Of a stretch of 64,000 nt of DNA, positions 43,321 to 53,239 are shown piece by piece. Numbering within the stretch: position 1 is the first letter of the stretch; every line of letters starts with the position of its first letter. Position numbers and translations under genes: made by a program. The notes under the pieces were generated by a model that had not been told where the DNA came from, made no database searches, and worked only from the letters and a program-made list of their open reading frames with translations. Origin of the DNA: a virus; the IMG/VR virus record IMGVR_UViG_3300047678_000094, positions 1-64,000 of that record; one strand, 5' to 3'.

Positions 43321-45955
43321 TTCTATAAACGCTTTGGCCGTAGTGGTCGCATCTGATACTAGGATCAACGAAAATTCTATATCCCACAGCCCGAGCTTTT
43401 TGACAAAAATCGACATCTTCACTAAGTGAATCCTCAGCTTTGATAGCCCTGTGGTAATCAAACTGAGGATATCCTATTTTGCGAAGAACATCTACCTTAA
43501 TCAGAGCACAACCAAGTCCAACAGCACCAACCTCAAATAAATTTGGTGATGGAAACGCTTTAGTACTGTAGTAGGGGGTGTAGTCCATCTTGAAAACTTC
43601 AAGGACCTGGCTTGGTTTGCGCTGACGATAGATTCCTCCGACAACATCTTTACCATGATTTATCAAACGTGCCACGGTCGTTGGTGCAAAGGCAATGTCG
43701 TGATCAACACACATTAGATAATCATAATTGTTCTCTATCGCATAGTTCGCGATGAGATTCCTGACTTGATCTACATTGTATCCGTAGAAGTATTGGAAGT
43801 CCATCACAACACCGCCTGGTGTTACTTGTTCGTAAATTGATTTGAATGTTTCCGGTTCAATGTATCTTGCCGTTGGAATTGCGATCAATAATCTCTTTGG
43901 CATTACGTTCTGCTCCAGTGCCTTCTTAGCGTTACGTGTTTGTTCTTCAGAATTTACCTTGTAGTCGTTCTGAGGATTCAAATCATTATACACAACTTGA
44001 ATTTCCTTTACCGCCACAATCTCATCTGGCTCGCATCTCTCTATCATCTCATAGAACATAGCTGTGTCACCACCAGCCATCATCCATTTACCATCAGCAT
44101 CTTTTAGTTGCTCGCGCCTAATACCCTTGATGAGATTAGAAGAGAAAGTACGAAGATGCGTGTATGGAATATTCCATGGGAATAGGTGTGTTCTATACGA
44201 CTTATTCTCTTTGATGTGTAGAGGATAGTCTTGTGCGATGAGTGGTATGTTGTCAGCCATAGACCAACAGCTACCGTATGTGAACTTCGCACCTTCTTTG
44301 ATGTAGAGATCATTCAAGCGACTGAAGATATAAGGATCGTTCTTGAGTTTGTCATCCCCATCTAGGATGATACAAATCTCACCATTCGGATCCTTACAGA
44401 AGTCGTCGATATTATCCATAATGCGGAGTTGATTTAGTACCGCTCCATCACGCTTTTCTGAAAGATAGAAGAGTTTAATTGTATCAGCGCCAACCCAACC
44501 TAATTCGTCTCGTACTTGACTGATAATTCTTTTAGTATCATCTGTTGATGCGTCATCTGATATGTACATCACATAGTTTGAGTAGTCTTGAGCGGCTACC
44601 GAACGCATACACTCTTCAATGTACCTTTCACCATTACGAACTGTCGTGATGATGTTTATCTTACGTTCTTTGAATTCGGTTCGTTCATAATTGTCTTCTG
44701 GATTTGTCCAGCGACGATTGAATACGCGCTTCACCTTTTGGTTGATAGTTGTTGCGCGACGTTGTTCTTCTACGGGGAGATATCCACCAACCTTACGGTA
44801 GATGTGTTGTTTCCACTGAAGAGCAATGGTATCCCATGTGGCAATGTCTTTGATAACATCACAGTAGTTCTGTTTTTGCATGTAGAGATAAGTGTTCTCG
44901 TAAGCAGCCACTACTGTGTTTACAAAGTTCTCCACTTGCCATTCTTCATTGATATTGGGATACAGAACGTTTGGTGTGGTTGAATAAGGTAACTTGTAGC
45001 ATGCCATATCAATAGCTGTTTCCTCAAGAGCACCAAAGTTCGCGGTAATGACTGGTGTTCTATGGTAGAGAGCTTCAAGCGTTGAGATACCAAACGTTTC
45101 CGGATACTCCGTTGGGTAAAGCATAAACCCAGCTGTCTTAATGATATCCGCTACTATTTCTTGCGTTACGGAACCGGTGAATGTGACATTCAAGTCTGGC
45201 CTTATTTGCATCTTCTCTTTCCACAACTTAACATCTTCACCTTGCTTATCAAGCTTGTCACCAGGGAAATTGTAGTATCCACCAATAATAGTAAGTCGCG
45301 CATCTTGGATACGCGTGCGCACGCGAGGCCAGACTTTCTCAAGTAGCACTCTCATACCTTTGGTGTAAGCGGCATTGAATACAAAGTGGTTGTGATCTCG
45401 TGGAATACTTGATTCTTTTCCGTAATCGTTCACACCATTACGTGTCTGCCAGATTGCTCGTTTGAGCATCTCAAAGTTACGACGATTTCCGGTGTGATCA
45501 CAATTAGTAATGTAGGATGTGTGGAAATCTGATAGAGTCCAGACCTCATCAAGTAATCCATTCACTACCAACGGTTCAATAGAACTATCGTCTACGGTAA
45601 AGGTATCGTGCATCCACAGCACCCTTAGCTTTGCCTTCTTAACGAAATCACCAGCAAAGCTGTTGCAAATAGGATCTGAACTTTCATAGAAGATAGTAGG
45701 CGATCGAACCGATATCACGATATCAGCAGGATTTACAGGACCGTTCTTGACGTTTCTGTATTCTACTCCATTATACCAATCTTCATCTTCTATCTTACAG
45801 TTATTGTAGACTGTAACACCAAAACCGATTTCTTGGAGTTCTCTAGCCATAGAGATAACTGCGGACTCAGAACCACCTAGCCCTCGTTCATTCAGCGTAT
45901 CACCATTATACTCAAGACCGTTTGGGTCAACAAATGCAATTTTCAACGTATTCAT
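43310..45955 (-). CDS. Three-module glycosyltransferase
   Basis: 881 residues in three parts. Residues 1 to about 400 look like a GT-B fold (GLGGSESAVISMARELQEIG near the start, then YPTEYPETFGISTLEALYHR with the E-x7-E-like donor site). About 430-650 is a GT-A family-2 domain (INIITTVRNGERYIEECMRS, DDASTDDT, ILDGDDKL). About 690-881 is a second GT-A-like domain (LLIAIPTARYIEP, MCVDHDIAF). It could build a short glycan on virion fibres, host surface or DNA; the target is unknown. It alone runs against the tail genes and has its own early-type promoter. Confidence 0.8.
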   Translation of the reverse strand: MNTLKIAFVDPNGLEYNGDTLNERGLGGSESAVISMARELQEIGFGVTVYNNCKIEDEDWYNGVEYRNVKNGPVNPADIVISVRSPTIFYESSDPICNSFAGDFVKKAKLRVLWMHDTFTVDDSSIEPLVVNGLLDEVWTLSDFHTSYITNCDHTGNRRNFEMLKRAIWQTRNGVNDYGKESSIPRDHNHFVFNAAYTKGMRVLLEKVWPRVRTRIQDARLTIIGGYYNFPGDKLDKQGEDVKLWKEKMQIRPDLNVTFTGSVTQEIVADIIKTAGFMLYPTEYPETFGISTLEALYHRTPVITANFGALEETAIDMACYKLPYSTTPNVLYPNINEEWQVENFVNTVVAAYENTYLYMQKQNYCDVIKDIATWDTIALQWKQHIYRKVGGYLPVEEQRRATTINQKVKRVFNRRWTNPEDNYERTEFKERKINIITTVRNGERYIEECMRSVAAQDYSNYVMYISDDASTDDTKRIISQVRDELGWVGADTIKLFYLSEKRDGAVLNQLRIMDNIDDFCKDPNGEICIILDGDDKLKNDPYIFSRLNDLYIKEGAKFTYGSCWSMADNIPLIAQDYPLHIKENKSYRTHLFPWNIPYTHLRTFSSNLIKGIRREQLKDADGKWMMAGGDTAMFYEMIERCEPDEIVAVKEIQVVYNDLNPQNDYKVNSEEQTRNAKKALEQNVMPKRLLIAIPTARYIEPETFKSIYEQVTPGGVVMDFQYFYGYNVDQVRNLIANYAIENNYDYLMCVDHDIAFAPTTVARLINHGKDVVGGIYRQRKPSQVLEVFKMDYTPYYSTKAFPSPNLFEVGAVGLGCALIKVDVLRKIGYPQFDYHRAIKAEDSLSEDVDFCQKARAVGYRIFVDPSIRCDHYGQSVYRIEN

Positions 45956-45969
45956 TCAAACATCATCCA

Positions 45970-45977
45970 TATAAATA
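45970..45977 (+). promoter_or_regulatory. T4-type late promoter before fibre operon
   Basis: An exact TATAAATA box lies 59 bases upstream of the gene at 46036, in the divergent gap with the glycosyltransferase gene. Confidence 0.65.
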
Positions 45978-46002
45978 AGGGGTGAACCAATATTCAATAT
46001 TT

Positions 46003-46031
46003 AGTATACCTTAAAGATAGGCTGAAGTCAA
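46003..46031 (-). promoter_or_regulatory. Sigma70-like promoter for the glycosyltransferase, minus strand
   Basis: Reading the minus strand, TTGACT (46026-46031) and TATACT (46003-46008) are separated by exactly 17 bases. This is the closest match to the bacterial consensus in the window. It faces the glycosyltransferase gene, indicating early expression by host polymerase in contrast to the late fibre genes around it. Confidence 0.72.
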
Positions 46032-46035
46032 GGAA

Positions 46036-47235
46036 ATGTCTGAAGAAATCACCTACATCGCAACAAACACAGATATCCAAGTTATCGACACCTTTGATCC
46101 GGGTGAAGTAAAGGCTTTGTCGTATTTGTGTCAGATAGATACTGAAGCAGAGACGGGGTTTGTTCAATTCAAAGTAGTTCATGATGGAGTTACAGCAGGT
46201 ATCACACAACAAGGGTTGTCTGTTTCAGACAATTCACCTTTAAGTTTTGATGCTAACATATACTCGCACTCAGGTGAGATTAAGGTAACTCCGGTTTCGC
46301 AGCCAACAACCATTGTTATGGAAAAGACGACTATCCTCGCTAACAATTATGCCGAACACACAAAGTGTGGCCGCTGGATTAAACACACTGAAGGTTTCGC
46401 TTTGAACTCTGACACTGTGGTTGTTAGACAAGCAAACAATAATGTGTATGATGAACCGAGCGTCTATCTGACATCAAACACACTTGGTCCTGTTGAAGAT
46501 GGACCTAATCTATTATCTAATCCGACGTTCTCTGATACCTCAGGTTGGATTCCACATAATGATGCTGTCTTATCAAATACTATTCTAACCACGAGCAACA
46601 TTTACAAAGACAACTTTATCTATCAAGCCTTCGAAGCAGAACTAGGTTACACATACCGAGCTTCAGTTTCTGGAAGTAATGGGTCTATGGTGGTAGGAAC
46701 AACACTCTCAGATAACAACTATGTTGATACCGAGTTAGCTATCAACGTTGATCGCGAGTTCACACCGAACACCGTTACCGGAATGTACTATTCGCTTGGG
46801 CATACGAATTCTGGTGACACATCTCTATTGGAGAGCTATCTTTATAAGATCGTTCCTTTCAACACATATCGCTATGACCTCGGAACGTTCTTTATCAAGT
46901 GGGCTAACACCGCAGTAAACACCGTTCTCTGGGAGATGCTAACAGTAGAGGGTTATCCGCGTGAAGTGAAGATTAACTCTAATGGTGATGTTCAGATCAC
47001 CGAAAACACGACTATACTAGTGATTGGTGCTCAAAGTGGTGGAAACAACAAGCTTGCATTCAGTTACGAGGATGGAATTGTTGCTTCTCTTAATGGAAAT
47101 TCCGTGGTCTCAAACCTAAATATTGAGATACTGGATAATATGATGACGCTTGAATTTGTGGCTCCGTTTTTACAATTCTCATACGTTCCAACAGTTATCT
47201 CAAACACCGAATTGGTAGTCCTATCGAATGGCTAG
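46036..47235 (+). CDS. Beta-rich tail protein, 399 residues
   Basis: Unrecognised family. A segment NLLSNPTFSDTSGWIPHNDA resembles the opening of carbohydrate-binding-like jelly-roll domains seen in phage adhesins, with beta strands on both sides. The ribosome-binding site AAGGAA abuts the ATG unusually closely. The gene overlaps the long fibre gene by eight bases, so the two are probably made together and may bind each other. Confidence 0.55.
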   Translation: MSEEITYIATNTDIQVIDTFDPGEVKALSYLCQIDTEAETGFVQFKVVHDGVTAGITQQGLSVSDNSPLSFDANIYSHSGEIKVTPVSQPTTIVMEKTTILANNYAEHTKCGRWIKHTEGFALNSDTVVVRQANNNVYDEPSVYLTSNTLGPVEDGPNLLSNPTFSDTSGWIPHNDAVLSNTILTTSNIYKDNFIYQAFEAELGYTYRASVSGSNGSMVVGTTLSDNNYVDTELAINVDREFTPNTVTGMYYSLGHTNSGDTSLLESYLYKIVPFNTYRYDLGTFFIKWANTAVNTVLWEMLTVEGYPREVKINSNGDVQITENTTILVIGAQSGGNNKLAFSYEDGIVASLNGNSVVSNLNIEILDNMMTLEFVAPFLQFSYVPTVISNTELVVLSNG

Positions 47236-50200
47236 AAAAAAAGAGTATTTTGAAAACGATGTAGCTCTGCAAGGCATTTACGCTGCAGGCTCTCTCGGTA
47301 CAGCCGGACAGGTTCTTAAGTCTGATGGAGACAGCGTATATTGGGGTACAGATTCTGCTTCCGGCGGAGATGCAGCCACACTAGACGGATACGACTCTAC
47401 AGCGTTTGTGCTCGTAACAGATTACGAAGATTCTGATGTTCTAACAAAAATTAAAAACGTAGATGGGTCCGGATCGGGTCTTGATGCAGACCTTCTAGAC
47501 GGCCATGACACATCATACTTTGCCACAGCTTCAAGTCTAGGTTCGTATCTACCATTGGCTGGTGGCACGATGACTGGTGATTTGCTTATTAGTGCTGGAC
47601 ATGGACTTGCTTGGTCAAACAGTTCAGCAAATCGTATTTACATAGAAAATAACGGCACAAATTGGACTTTTAATCGCCAAACATCGGTTCCTGCCTATAT
47701 CGATACGCCATTCTATGTTCCACTTGCCACTGGTGTTCTTACTTTCAATACTGGACCATACGTCGGTGCTAGCGTAATCTGGCACGCCGGTAACGATGGT
47801 GCAGGCTCAGGTCTTGATGCTGACTTGCTGGATGGTATGAACACCACAACGGTTGGTGCAGTAAGCTCAATCTTAGCACTAGATTCCGGTGGTACTGCAA
47901 CAGCATTACAATTTAATGCTTCTACAACAACACCTTATTACGCGTTCTATCAGAGTGGCGCCGCTACTAATGAGAAGCGTTGGTATTGGGTTGCTACTGG
48001 TGGAGTTCTCTACCTCCGCACCATCAACGACGCGTTTAGTAGTGACAGCACTGTTCTTTATTTTACACGCTCAGGACAAACTCCTGGTGTTGCGCAATTT
48101 ACTGTGCCATTGGGTACAACAGGACAAACGTTTGCTATCGGAAGTGTCGCCAACCCACGTTTCTATATGTACAATAGTAGCGGTACTGCTTCAACTTTAG
48201 TTGCTGGAGCCGACAGTGGTGCTGCTTGGATTGGAACATTTACGAACAGCTTCTTTTCTCTTTATGCAAATTCTGCAGAAAGACTTAGAGTAACAACTTC
48301 TGGGTCTCTATTGAGAGATGGTGCGTACACGATATGGGACAGTAACAATGACGGTTCCGGATCGGGGCTTGATGCCGACACAACCGATGGATATCATTTA
48401 AACCAAAACGTGCTGACAACAAGTTCTCCTAGATTTGTCGGTGTTGGTGTTGCATATAGTGGAGGTTCACCAGAATTTTATCTCGATGGTGGATACACAG
48501 CATTCACCGGAAACTCCAACAATCCCGGTCTTCGTATTCAAAGATATACAGGCAACTACTACGTAGATTTTATACACGACACAAATGGAACCGGTGAACA
48601 TCTTCATATTGCTGTTCGCTCCGGCGGAGCAGCTGTAGCTACACTACGCATTTATCCAACAACTATGACCTTCTTGGGCAACACAGTTTGGCATGCCGGT
48701 AACGATGGCGCGGGTTCTGGTCTTGATGCCGATTTGCTTGATGGTATAAACAGCACGTCGTTTGCAAGATTAGACACGGATCCAACGTGGGTCTCGGGGC
48801 GAATAGTTCAGTTCACAATGAACAGCAACATTGCTCTATCGAGCGCGACGAGCAGTGAATATTACGCTCTGGCTGCTCTTGGAAACGGGACTGGAGCCGC
48901 TGTAATTTCATTCCACCGTCCAGGATCATTCGCGGCGTATCTTGGACTTGATACGGACAATGGTCTGAAGTACGGCGGCTGGTCTGCGGGAGGACCGTTT
49001 ACAGTCTGGCACTCCGGTAACGACGGTTCTGGCTCTGGTCTTGATGCTGATACCGTTGGTGGATTAAACTCCACGCAATTTCTGCGTTCAGATATAACCC
49101 AACAAGGTGGCGTCGCATATCTGGCGCAAGATTTCAATACTTATCCAAACGTGTATAACGTCTCGTTTGCCAACATTACCGGTTCAACCAATCTGCCAAC
49201 TGGTATGGCCTCAGTTAACTCGTACCGCTTTATCATGGCCGGTGGAGATACGGCTGGGCGTGGAGTTGACCTTGTTGTCACACAGGAAAATCCTTATGCA
49301 AATATGTTCTTCAGGGAGCGAACATACGGCGGTTGGAGCAAGATTTGGCACAACAACAACGATGGCGCAGGTTCTGGTCTTGATGCCGACTTGCTCGACG
49401 GGTACAATATCGGCACATCGGGCGCCGCCATTGGCCTACTAAACGCTGCGTGGACTAGAAGTGCTGTCACTACGTTCACTCAGGGCTACGGCGTCCTCTT
49501 CGCCAACTCGGGCGCTACGCACGGCATCTTCGACTACAACAACACCGCCCTTATCATAACCTACAATACGTCTGATTGGGCTTCATCAGTTCGTATCAAT
49601 TCAGCCAGCACGGATATTTATGCGAACTCAGTTCCGCTATCGTGGAACGGACAAACCATAAACCTATCTTCAACAGCGAACCCACGTTTCTACATGTACA
49701 ACAACGCCGGAACGGCTTCTACACTTATCGTAGGGGCTGATAGTGGTGCGGCATGGATTGGTACGTTCACCAACTCAAACTTCTCGCTTTACGCGAATTC
49801 ATCGGAACGTCTCCGTATAGGCCCATCGGGGTCGCTTCTGCGCGATGCAACTCACACGATGTGGGACGCCAACAACGACGGCGCAGGTTCTGGTCTTGAT
49901 GCCGATCTGCTTGATGGATACAGCAGCGAAGCATTCGCCCGTCTCGCTGCAACGTCAATATCCTTTACGAGTGCTGCTTCGGGCTTCAACGTGTTTCTCT
50001 CGAAATATGTGTACTTCAATATTATTGACCAAACATCAACGGATGGCCAGACAGGTATTCGGATCACAACCAAAAATGGTGCTGGTGTAGACAAACACAC
50101 CTACATCTACACGACCTCAGGCAATGATCTACGCATTCAACAAGGTTCCGGCACGGATGGCCTAATATGGACTTCGGGTAACGGTGGTTCCGGTTCTGGT

Positions 50201-51493
50201 CTTGATGCCGATCTGCTTGATGGTATGGACTCCGGACGTTTTGTCTCTGGTGGTGCCACCGGAAAATCAGACGGCTCCCAGACGAACATGAATTCCAATA
50301 CCCTGCGTTCTGGATTCTACTACGCAAACGCTCCAACTAACTATTCAGTAAATGATTGGTTGAATTGGATACAAGTTCGCGCGGATGCGTGGGGAGATGG
50401 TAGCCAGTACGGGTTCCAGATCGCTGGAGCTTTCCATAGTGATAACCTTCATTATCGTCGCCATACGAATGGAACCTACTATGGCTGGAATTCCATTTGG
50501 CACGCCGGTAGCGATGGTGCTGGTTCGGGCTTGGATGCGGACTTGCTCGATGGATTGAACGTCGGTACGTCCGGTTCTGCTATTCCAAATCTTGCTGCGG
50601 CCAACATCTTCGGAACGGTTCAGACGATCACGGCTGGAACCGCCGCGACTGTAACGGAATTGATTAGGTTCAGGCCGTCTGACTATGCGACAGGCAAACC
50701 GTATCTGTTTATCCAAAACGTCGCCGCGCAGAATTATCATATTGGTCTATGGGACGGCACCAACAACAATGGAACAATTACCTTTGATACAGCAGTTGGG
50801 CTTCCGGGGGGAAGCACCGTGGGTGGCTATTATCCGTGGACGTCGAACAACGACGGCGCAGGTTCTGGTCTTGATGCCGATCTGCTTGATGGCTACAACA
50901 CAGCAACAGCAGCTACCGCCTCAACGGTCGCTGTTCGTGATAGTTCTGGTGATATCTACTCTTCTTCCATATATGTCTCAAACTGGCTTAGAACCACAGG
51001 TTCTGCTGGTTGGTATAGCCAGACATACGGTGGTGGTACGTGGATGGAAGATACCACATACGTTAAAATATACGGCAGCAAGGCGCTTTACGTTGCTAAC
51101 AACATTGATGCAACAGGCAACATCACAGCTTACTACTCTGATGAACGCCTCAAAGAACGTACAGGTATCATTAATGGAGCGTTGGACAAGATTGAAAGTC
51201 TTGATACGTTCTACTACAAAGAAAACGATATTGCTCGTTCGCTTGGGTACAAAAACGACAAAGAACAGGTTGGTATGTCTGCACAACAAATTCAAAAGGT
51301 GCTTCCACACGTTGTTCATCGCGCGCCTGTGGACATTAAAGTCAATGAAGATGGGACACAATCCTCTAAATCGGGAGAAGAATATTTAACAGTAGATTAC
51401 GCACGTGTAATGCCACTTGCGATTGCCGCTATTAAAGAACTTCGCTCTGAAGTTGCTTCTCTTCGTGCAGAAATTGCATCAATGAGGAAATAA
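47228..51493 (+). CDS. Long tail fibre with S74 autochaperone domain
   Basis: 1421 residues. Ten copies of a GSGLDADLLDG unit, usually preceded by W-H-A-G-N-D-G, divide the shaft. A stretch around PRFYMYN...SGAAWIGTFTN occurs twice. The last 130 residues are a Peptidase_S74 intramolecular chaperone: SDERLKERTGIINGALDKIE, GMSAQQIQKVLPHVV, VDYARVMPLAIAAIKELRSE. In this family the chaperone trimerises, folds the fibre and cuts itself off at the conserved Ser of S-D-E-R-L-K. This is probably the main receptor-binding fibre. Confidence 0.88.
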   Translation: MARKKEYFENDVALQGIYAAGSLGTAGQVLKSDGDSVYWGTDSASGGDAATLDGYDSTAFVLVTDYEDSDVLTKIKNVDGSGSGLDADLLDGHDTSYFATASSLGSYLPLAGGTMTGDLLISAGHGLAWSNSSANRIYIENNGTNWTFNRQTSVPAYIDTPFYVPLATGVLTFNTGPYVGASVIWHAGNDGAGSGLDADLLDGMNTTTVGAVSSILALDSGGTATALQFNASTTTPYYAFYQSGAATNEKRWYWVATGGVLYLRTINDAFSSDSTVLYFTRSGQTPGVAQFTVPLGTTGQTFAIGSVANPRFYMYNSSGTASTLVAGADSGAAWIGTFTNSFFSLYANSAERLRVTTSGSLLRDGAYTIWDSNNDGSGSGLDADTTDGYHLNQNVLTTSSPRFVGVGVAYSGGSPEFYLDGGYTAFTGNSNNPGLRIQRYTGNYYVDFIHDTNGTGEHLHIAVRSGGAAVATLRIYPTTMTFLGNTVWHAGNDGAGSGLDADLLDGINSTSFARLDTDPTWVSGRIVQFTMNSNIALSSATSSEYYALAALGNGTGAAVISFHRPGSFAAYLGLDTDNGLKYGGWSAGGPFTVWHSGNDGSGSGLDADTVGGLNSTQFLRSDITQQGGVAYLAQDFNTYPNVYNVSFANITGSTNLPTGMASVNSYRFIMAGGDTAGRGVDLVVTQENPYANMFFRERTYGGWSKIWHNNNDGAGSGLDADLLDGYNIGTSGAAIGLLNAAWTRSAVTTFTQGYGVLFANSGATHGIFDYNNTALIITYNTSDWASSVRINSASTDIYANSVPLSWNGQTINLSSTANPRFYMYNNAGTASTLIVGADSGAAWIGTFTNSNFSLYANSSERLRIGPSGSLLRDATHTMWDANNDGAGSGLDADLLDGYSSEAFARLAATSISFTSAASGFNVFLSKYVYFNIIDQTSTDGQTGIRITTKNGAGVDKHTYIYTTSGNDLRIQQGSGTDGLIWTSGNGGSGSGLDADLLDGMDSGRFVSGGATGKSDGSQTNMNSNTLRSGFYYANAPTNYSVNDWLNWIQVRADAWGDGSQYGFQIAGAFHSDNLHYRRHTNGTYYGWNSIWHAGSDGAGSGLDADLLDGLNVGTSGSAIPNLAAANIFGTVQTITAGTAATVTELIRFRPSDYATGKPYLFIQNVAAQNYHIGLWDGTNNNGTITFDTAVGLPGGSTVGGYYPWTSNNDGAGSGLDADLLDGYNTATAATASTVAVRDSSGDIYSSSIYVSNWLRTTGSAGWYSQTYGGGTWMEDTTYVKIYGSKALYVANNIDATGNITAYYSDERLKERTGIINGALDKIESLDTFYYKENDIARSLGYKNDKEQVGMSAQQIQKVLPHVVHRAPVDIKVNEDGTQSSKSGEEYLTVDYARVMPLAIAAIKELRSEVASLRAEIASMRK

Positions 51494-51495
51494 CT

Positions 51496-52050
51496 ATGAC
51501 ACTGGCAGCATCAGGCGCTATAACTCTGGTTGACATAAGAAACGAATTCAAGGCTGCTTCAGGTGCAGTAAGTTTGTCGGAAATGTATAGAAGTGGGACA
51601 TATGTTCCACCATTAACAGCTAACGCTGGTATCCCAACTTCTGGGCAGATTCAACTTGATGATTTCTATTCAACTACTGTGGTAACAGACATGGATGCCT
51701 CATATAGTGCAGAATCAATTGGAATTAAAGGTGGTGGATCTACAGTAAGTTTTACTGTAGGTAATGACGGAAACATAGCATCTATATGCATTCCTTCTAT
51801 TGTTACCAATTTCAGTGATACTTGGGTAGCTTCTAGTTCTGCTCCTGGTTCTTGGTACGAGGTATATGTTAGCGTCAGTTCTGGAACCTCTCCGACCGGA
51901 GCCTCTTTAAATACTTGGCTAGCACTGAGTAGTGATAGAACTTGGACTCTCAGTAGCTCAGCTAGCTGTACGTTGACTCTGAAAATTCGACATAAATATA
52001 ATACCGCTTCTGAAGAAACATGTACAATCTACTTAACCGCAGGCGCATAA
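51496..52050 (+). CDS. Tail tip/adhesin-like protein, 184 residues
   Basis: The N-terminus (MTLAASGAITLVDIRNEFKA, SGAVSLSEMYRSG) is a pattern common in small virion proteins of myoviruses, in which S-G-x-I-S-L..I begins a fibre-attachment region. The C-terminal half is a Ser/Thr-rich beta-sandwich ending CTLTLKIRHKYNTASEETCT, similar to the end of the protein at 42215. It follows the long fibre by two bases and may be its accessory or tip. Confidence 0.55.
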   Translation: MTLAASGAITLVDIRNEFKAASGAVSLSEMYRSGTYVPPLTANAGIPTSGQIQLDDFYSTTVVTDMDASYSAESIGIKGGGSTVSFTVGNDGNIASICIPSIVTNFSDTWVASSSAPGSWYEVYVSVSSGTSPTGASLNTWLALSSDRTWTLSSSASCTLTLKIRHKYNTASEETCTIYLTAGA

Positions 52051-52059
52051 GGAATTTCA

Positions 52060-52572
52060 ATGTCTTCGATCGATTGGATGATAGATCAGCAAATAAAATC
52101 TGGTAGACCCATGACTTGTTCGTTCGTAGTTTTGGCTAAAGAATACAAAGCTATCCACGATGCTGAGACTAAACCAGCAGCAAAAATTAAGATAGAAAAC
52201 AATTTCAGAAAAGCATTGATGGCTTTACCTGAATTTGAACCAGTTCATTCTAGAATGATCATATCTTACTTACTGGCTAATCCGAATAACTATACTCCTG
52301 CTCAAAGAACTCTTATACTAAATGATCACATAAATTATTTGATCTCTAAAATAACTCCTGAATCAAGAGCCACTACGTTGAGTTTTTTAGAAAGTCTACT
52401 ACCGAGTAATAAGAGAGCAGGGAAATTGGGGGACCATCCCGCTTTAGCTGCTCTCATTCAAACTAAGATTCTAAATTTTACACCAGCTAAACAACTACCA
52501 AAAAAACCAGAAATTTCGGTGTCAACCACGCCTATTATTGTATCTGTAGGTCCCCCATCAACCAAGTCATAA
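52060..52572 (+). CDS. Hypothetical helical protein, possible fibre assembly factor
   Basis: Unrecognised, 170 residues. All-helical central part (RTLILNDHINYLISKITPES) with a Pro/Ser/Lys-rich C-terminal tail. It lies directly after the fibre genes, where fibre-assembly chaperones are often found, but no diagnostic motif is visible. AAGGAATTTCA precedes the start. Confidence 0.5.
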   Translation: MSSIDWMIDQQIKSGRPMTCSFVVLAKEYKAIHDAETKPAAKIKIENNFRKALMALPEFEPVHSRMIISYLLANPNNYTPAQRTLILNDHINYLISKITPESRATTLSFLESLLPSNKRAGKLGDHPALAALIQTKILNFTPAKQLPKKPEISVSTTPIIVSVGPPSTKS

Positions 52573-52574
52573 AA

Positions 52575-52582
52575 TATAAATA
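52575..52582 (+). promoter_or_regulatory. T4-type late promoter
   Basis: An exact TATAAATA box lies 25 bases upstream of the gene at 52607, right after the preceding stop. Confidence 0.65.
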
Positions 52583-52606
52583 AAGCGAAGAAGTAAGGAA
52601 ACTCCA

Positions 52607-53161
52607 ATGAGTACTGAGAATATGGAATACACCGTCAACAAAAAAGACGATAAGACAGCAGAGTTGATTCTTATCGATCCGGATTCTGGGATCGTCACAA
52701 CCAGAACTATCAATATTTTTGATTGTAAAAATAAAGCTCAGCTTGATGAAAGAATCGAAGCTCACCTTAGAGCCTTTGCCCACAGAATTAATGTTGGTGT
52801 TATAACAACGTCTTCTCTTCCAGCAGTAGATTTGCCATCTGACATCGTAGTTGACCCAACTCTTTCTAAAGCTAGCCAGCTGGTTCTATTGGATGTCATC
52901 GAAGCAAAAACTGGAGAAATGCTCCAGCAAGCCGAAGAAAATTTAACAAAGTTAATTAAAGAAGACGAAGACGAAGAAGCTGTCATAGAAGCTAAAGAAA
53001 AAATTGCAACAATCAAAACTTCAGTCGAGTCTATTTTTGCAGTTAAAACTGAAACTCTTGCTCTTGTAGAACCAGTGAAAGAGGAAGTATTTGTAGAACC
53101 GGAAGTGCTGAATAATACTTTGCCAAAAACTCCAGTTCCACCAACAACAAAACCAAAATAG
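52607..53161 (+). CDS. Acidic hypothetical protein, 184 residues
   Basis: Unrecognised. The N-terminal 60 residues are a small alpha/beta unit (YTVNKKDDKTAELILIDPDS). A central acidic helix (LTKLIKEDEDEEAVIEAKEK) follows, and then a Pro/Thr-rich tail. It has its own late promoter in front and another after it, so it is probably a late protein, perhaps an assembly chaperone. Confidence 0.55.
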   Translation: MSTENMEYTVNKKDDKTAELILIDPDSGIVTTRTINIFDCKNKAQLDERIEAHLRAFAHRINVGVITTSSLPAVDLPSDIVVDPTLSKASQLVLLDVIEAKTGEMLQQAEENLTKLIKEDEDEEAVIEAKEKIATIKTSVESIFAVKTETLALVEPVKEEVFVEPEVLNNTLPKTPVPPTTKPK

Positions 53162-53167
53162 AGTTGG

Positions 53168-53175
53168 TATAAATA
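53168..53175 (+). promoter_or_regulatory. T4-type late promoter
   Basis: An exact TATAAATA box (53168-53175) lies 65 bases before the 85-residue gene. A GATGGTGGATGAGACACATC region in the leader gives a weak hairpin. Confidence 0.62.
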
Positions 53176-53239
53176 TACTTGATGGTGGATGAGACACATC
53201 CCATCACCAAAATCACCTAACAAATAGAGAGAAAAGATT

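Noticed and set aside
39496-52005. CATAAATA words at 39498 and 51993 as late promoters
   Set aside because: They lie inside genes, are not at useful distance from a start, and differ from the TATAAATA core, so they are probably chance.
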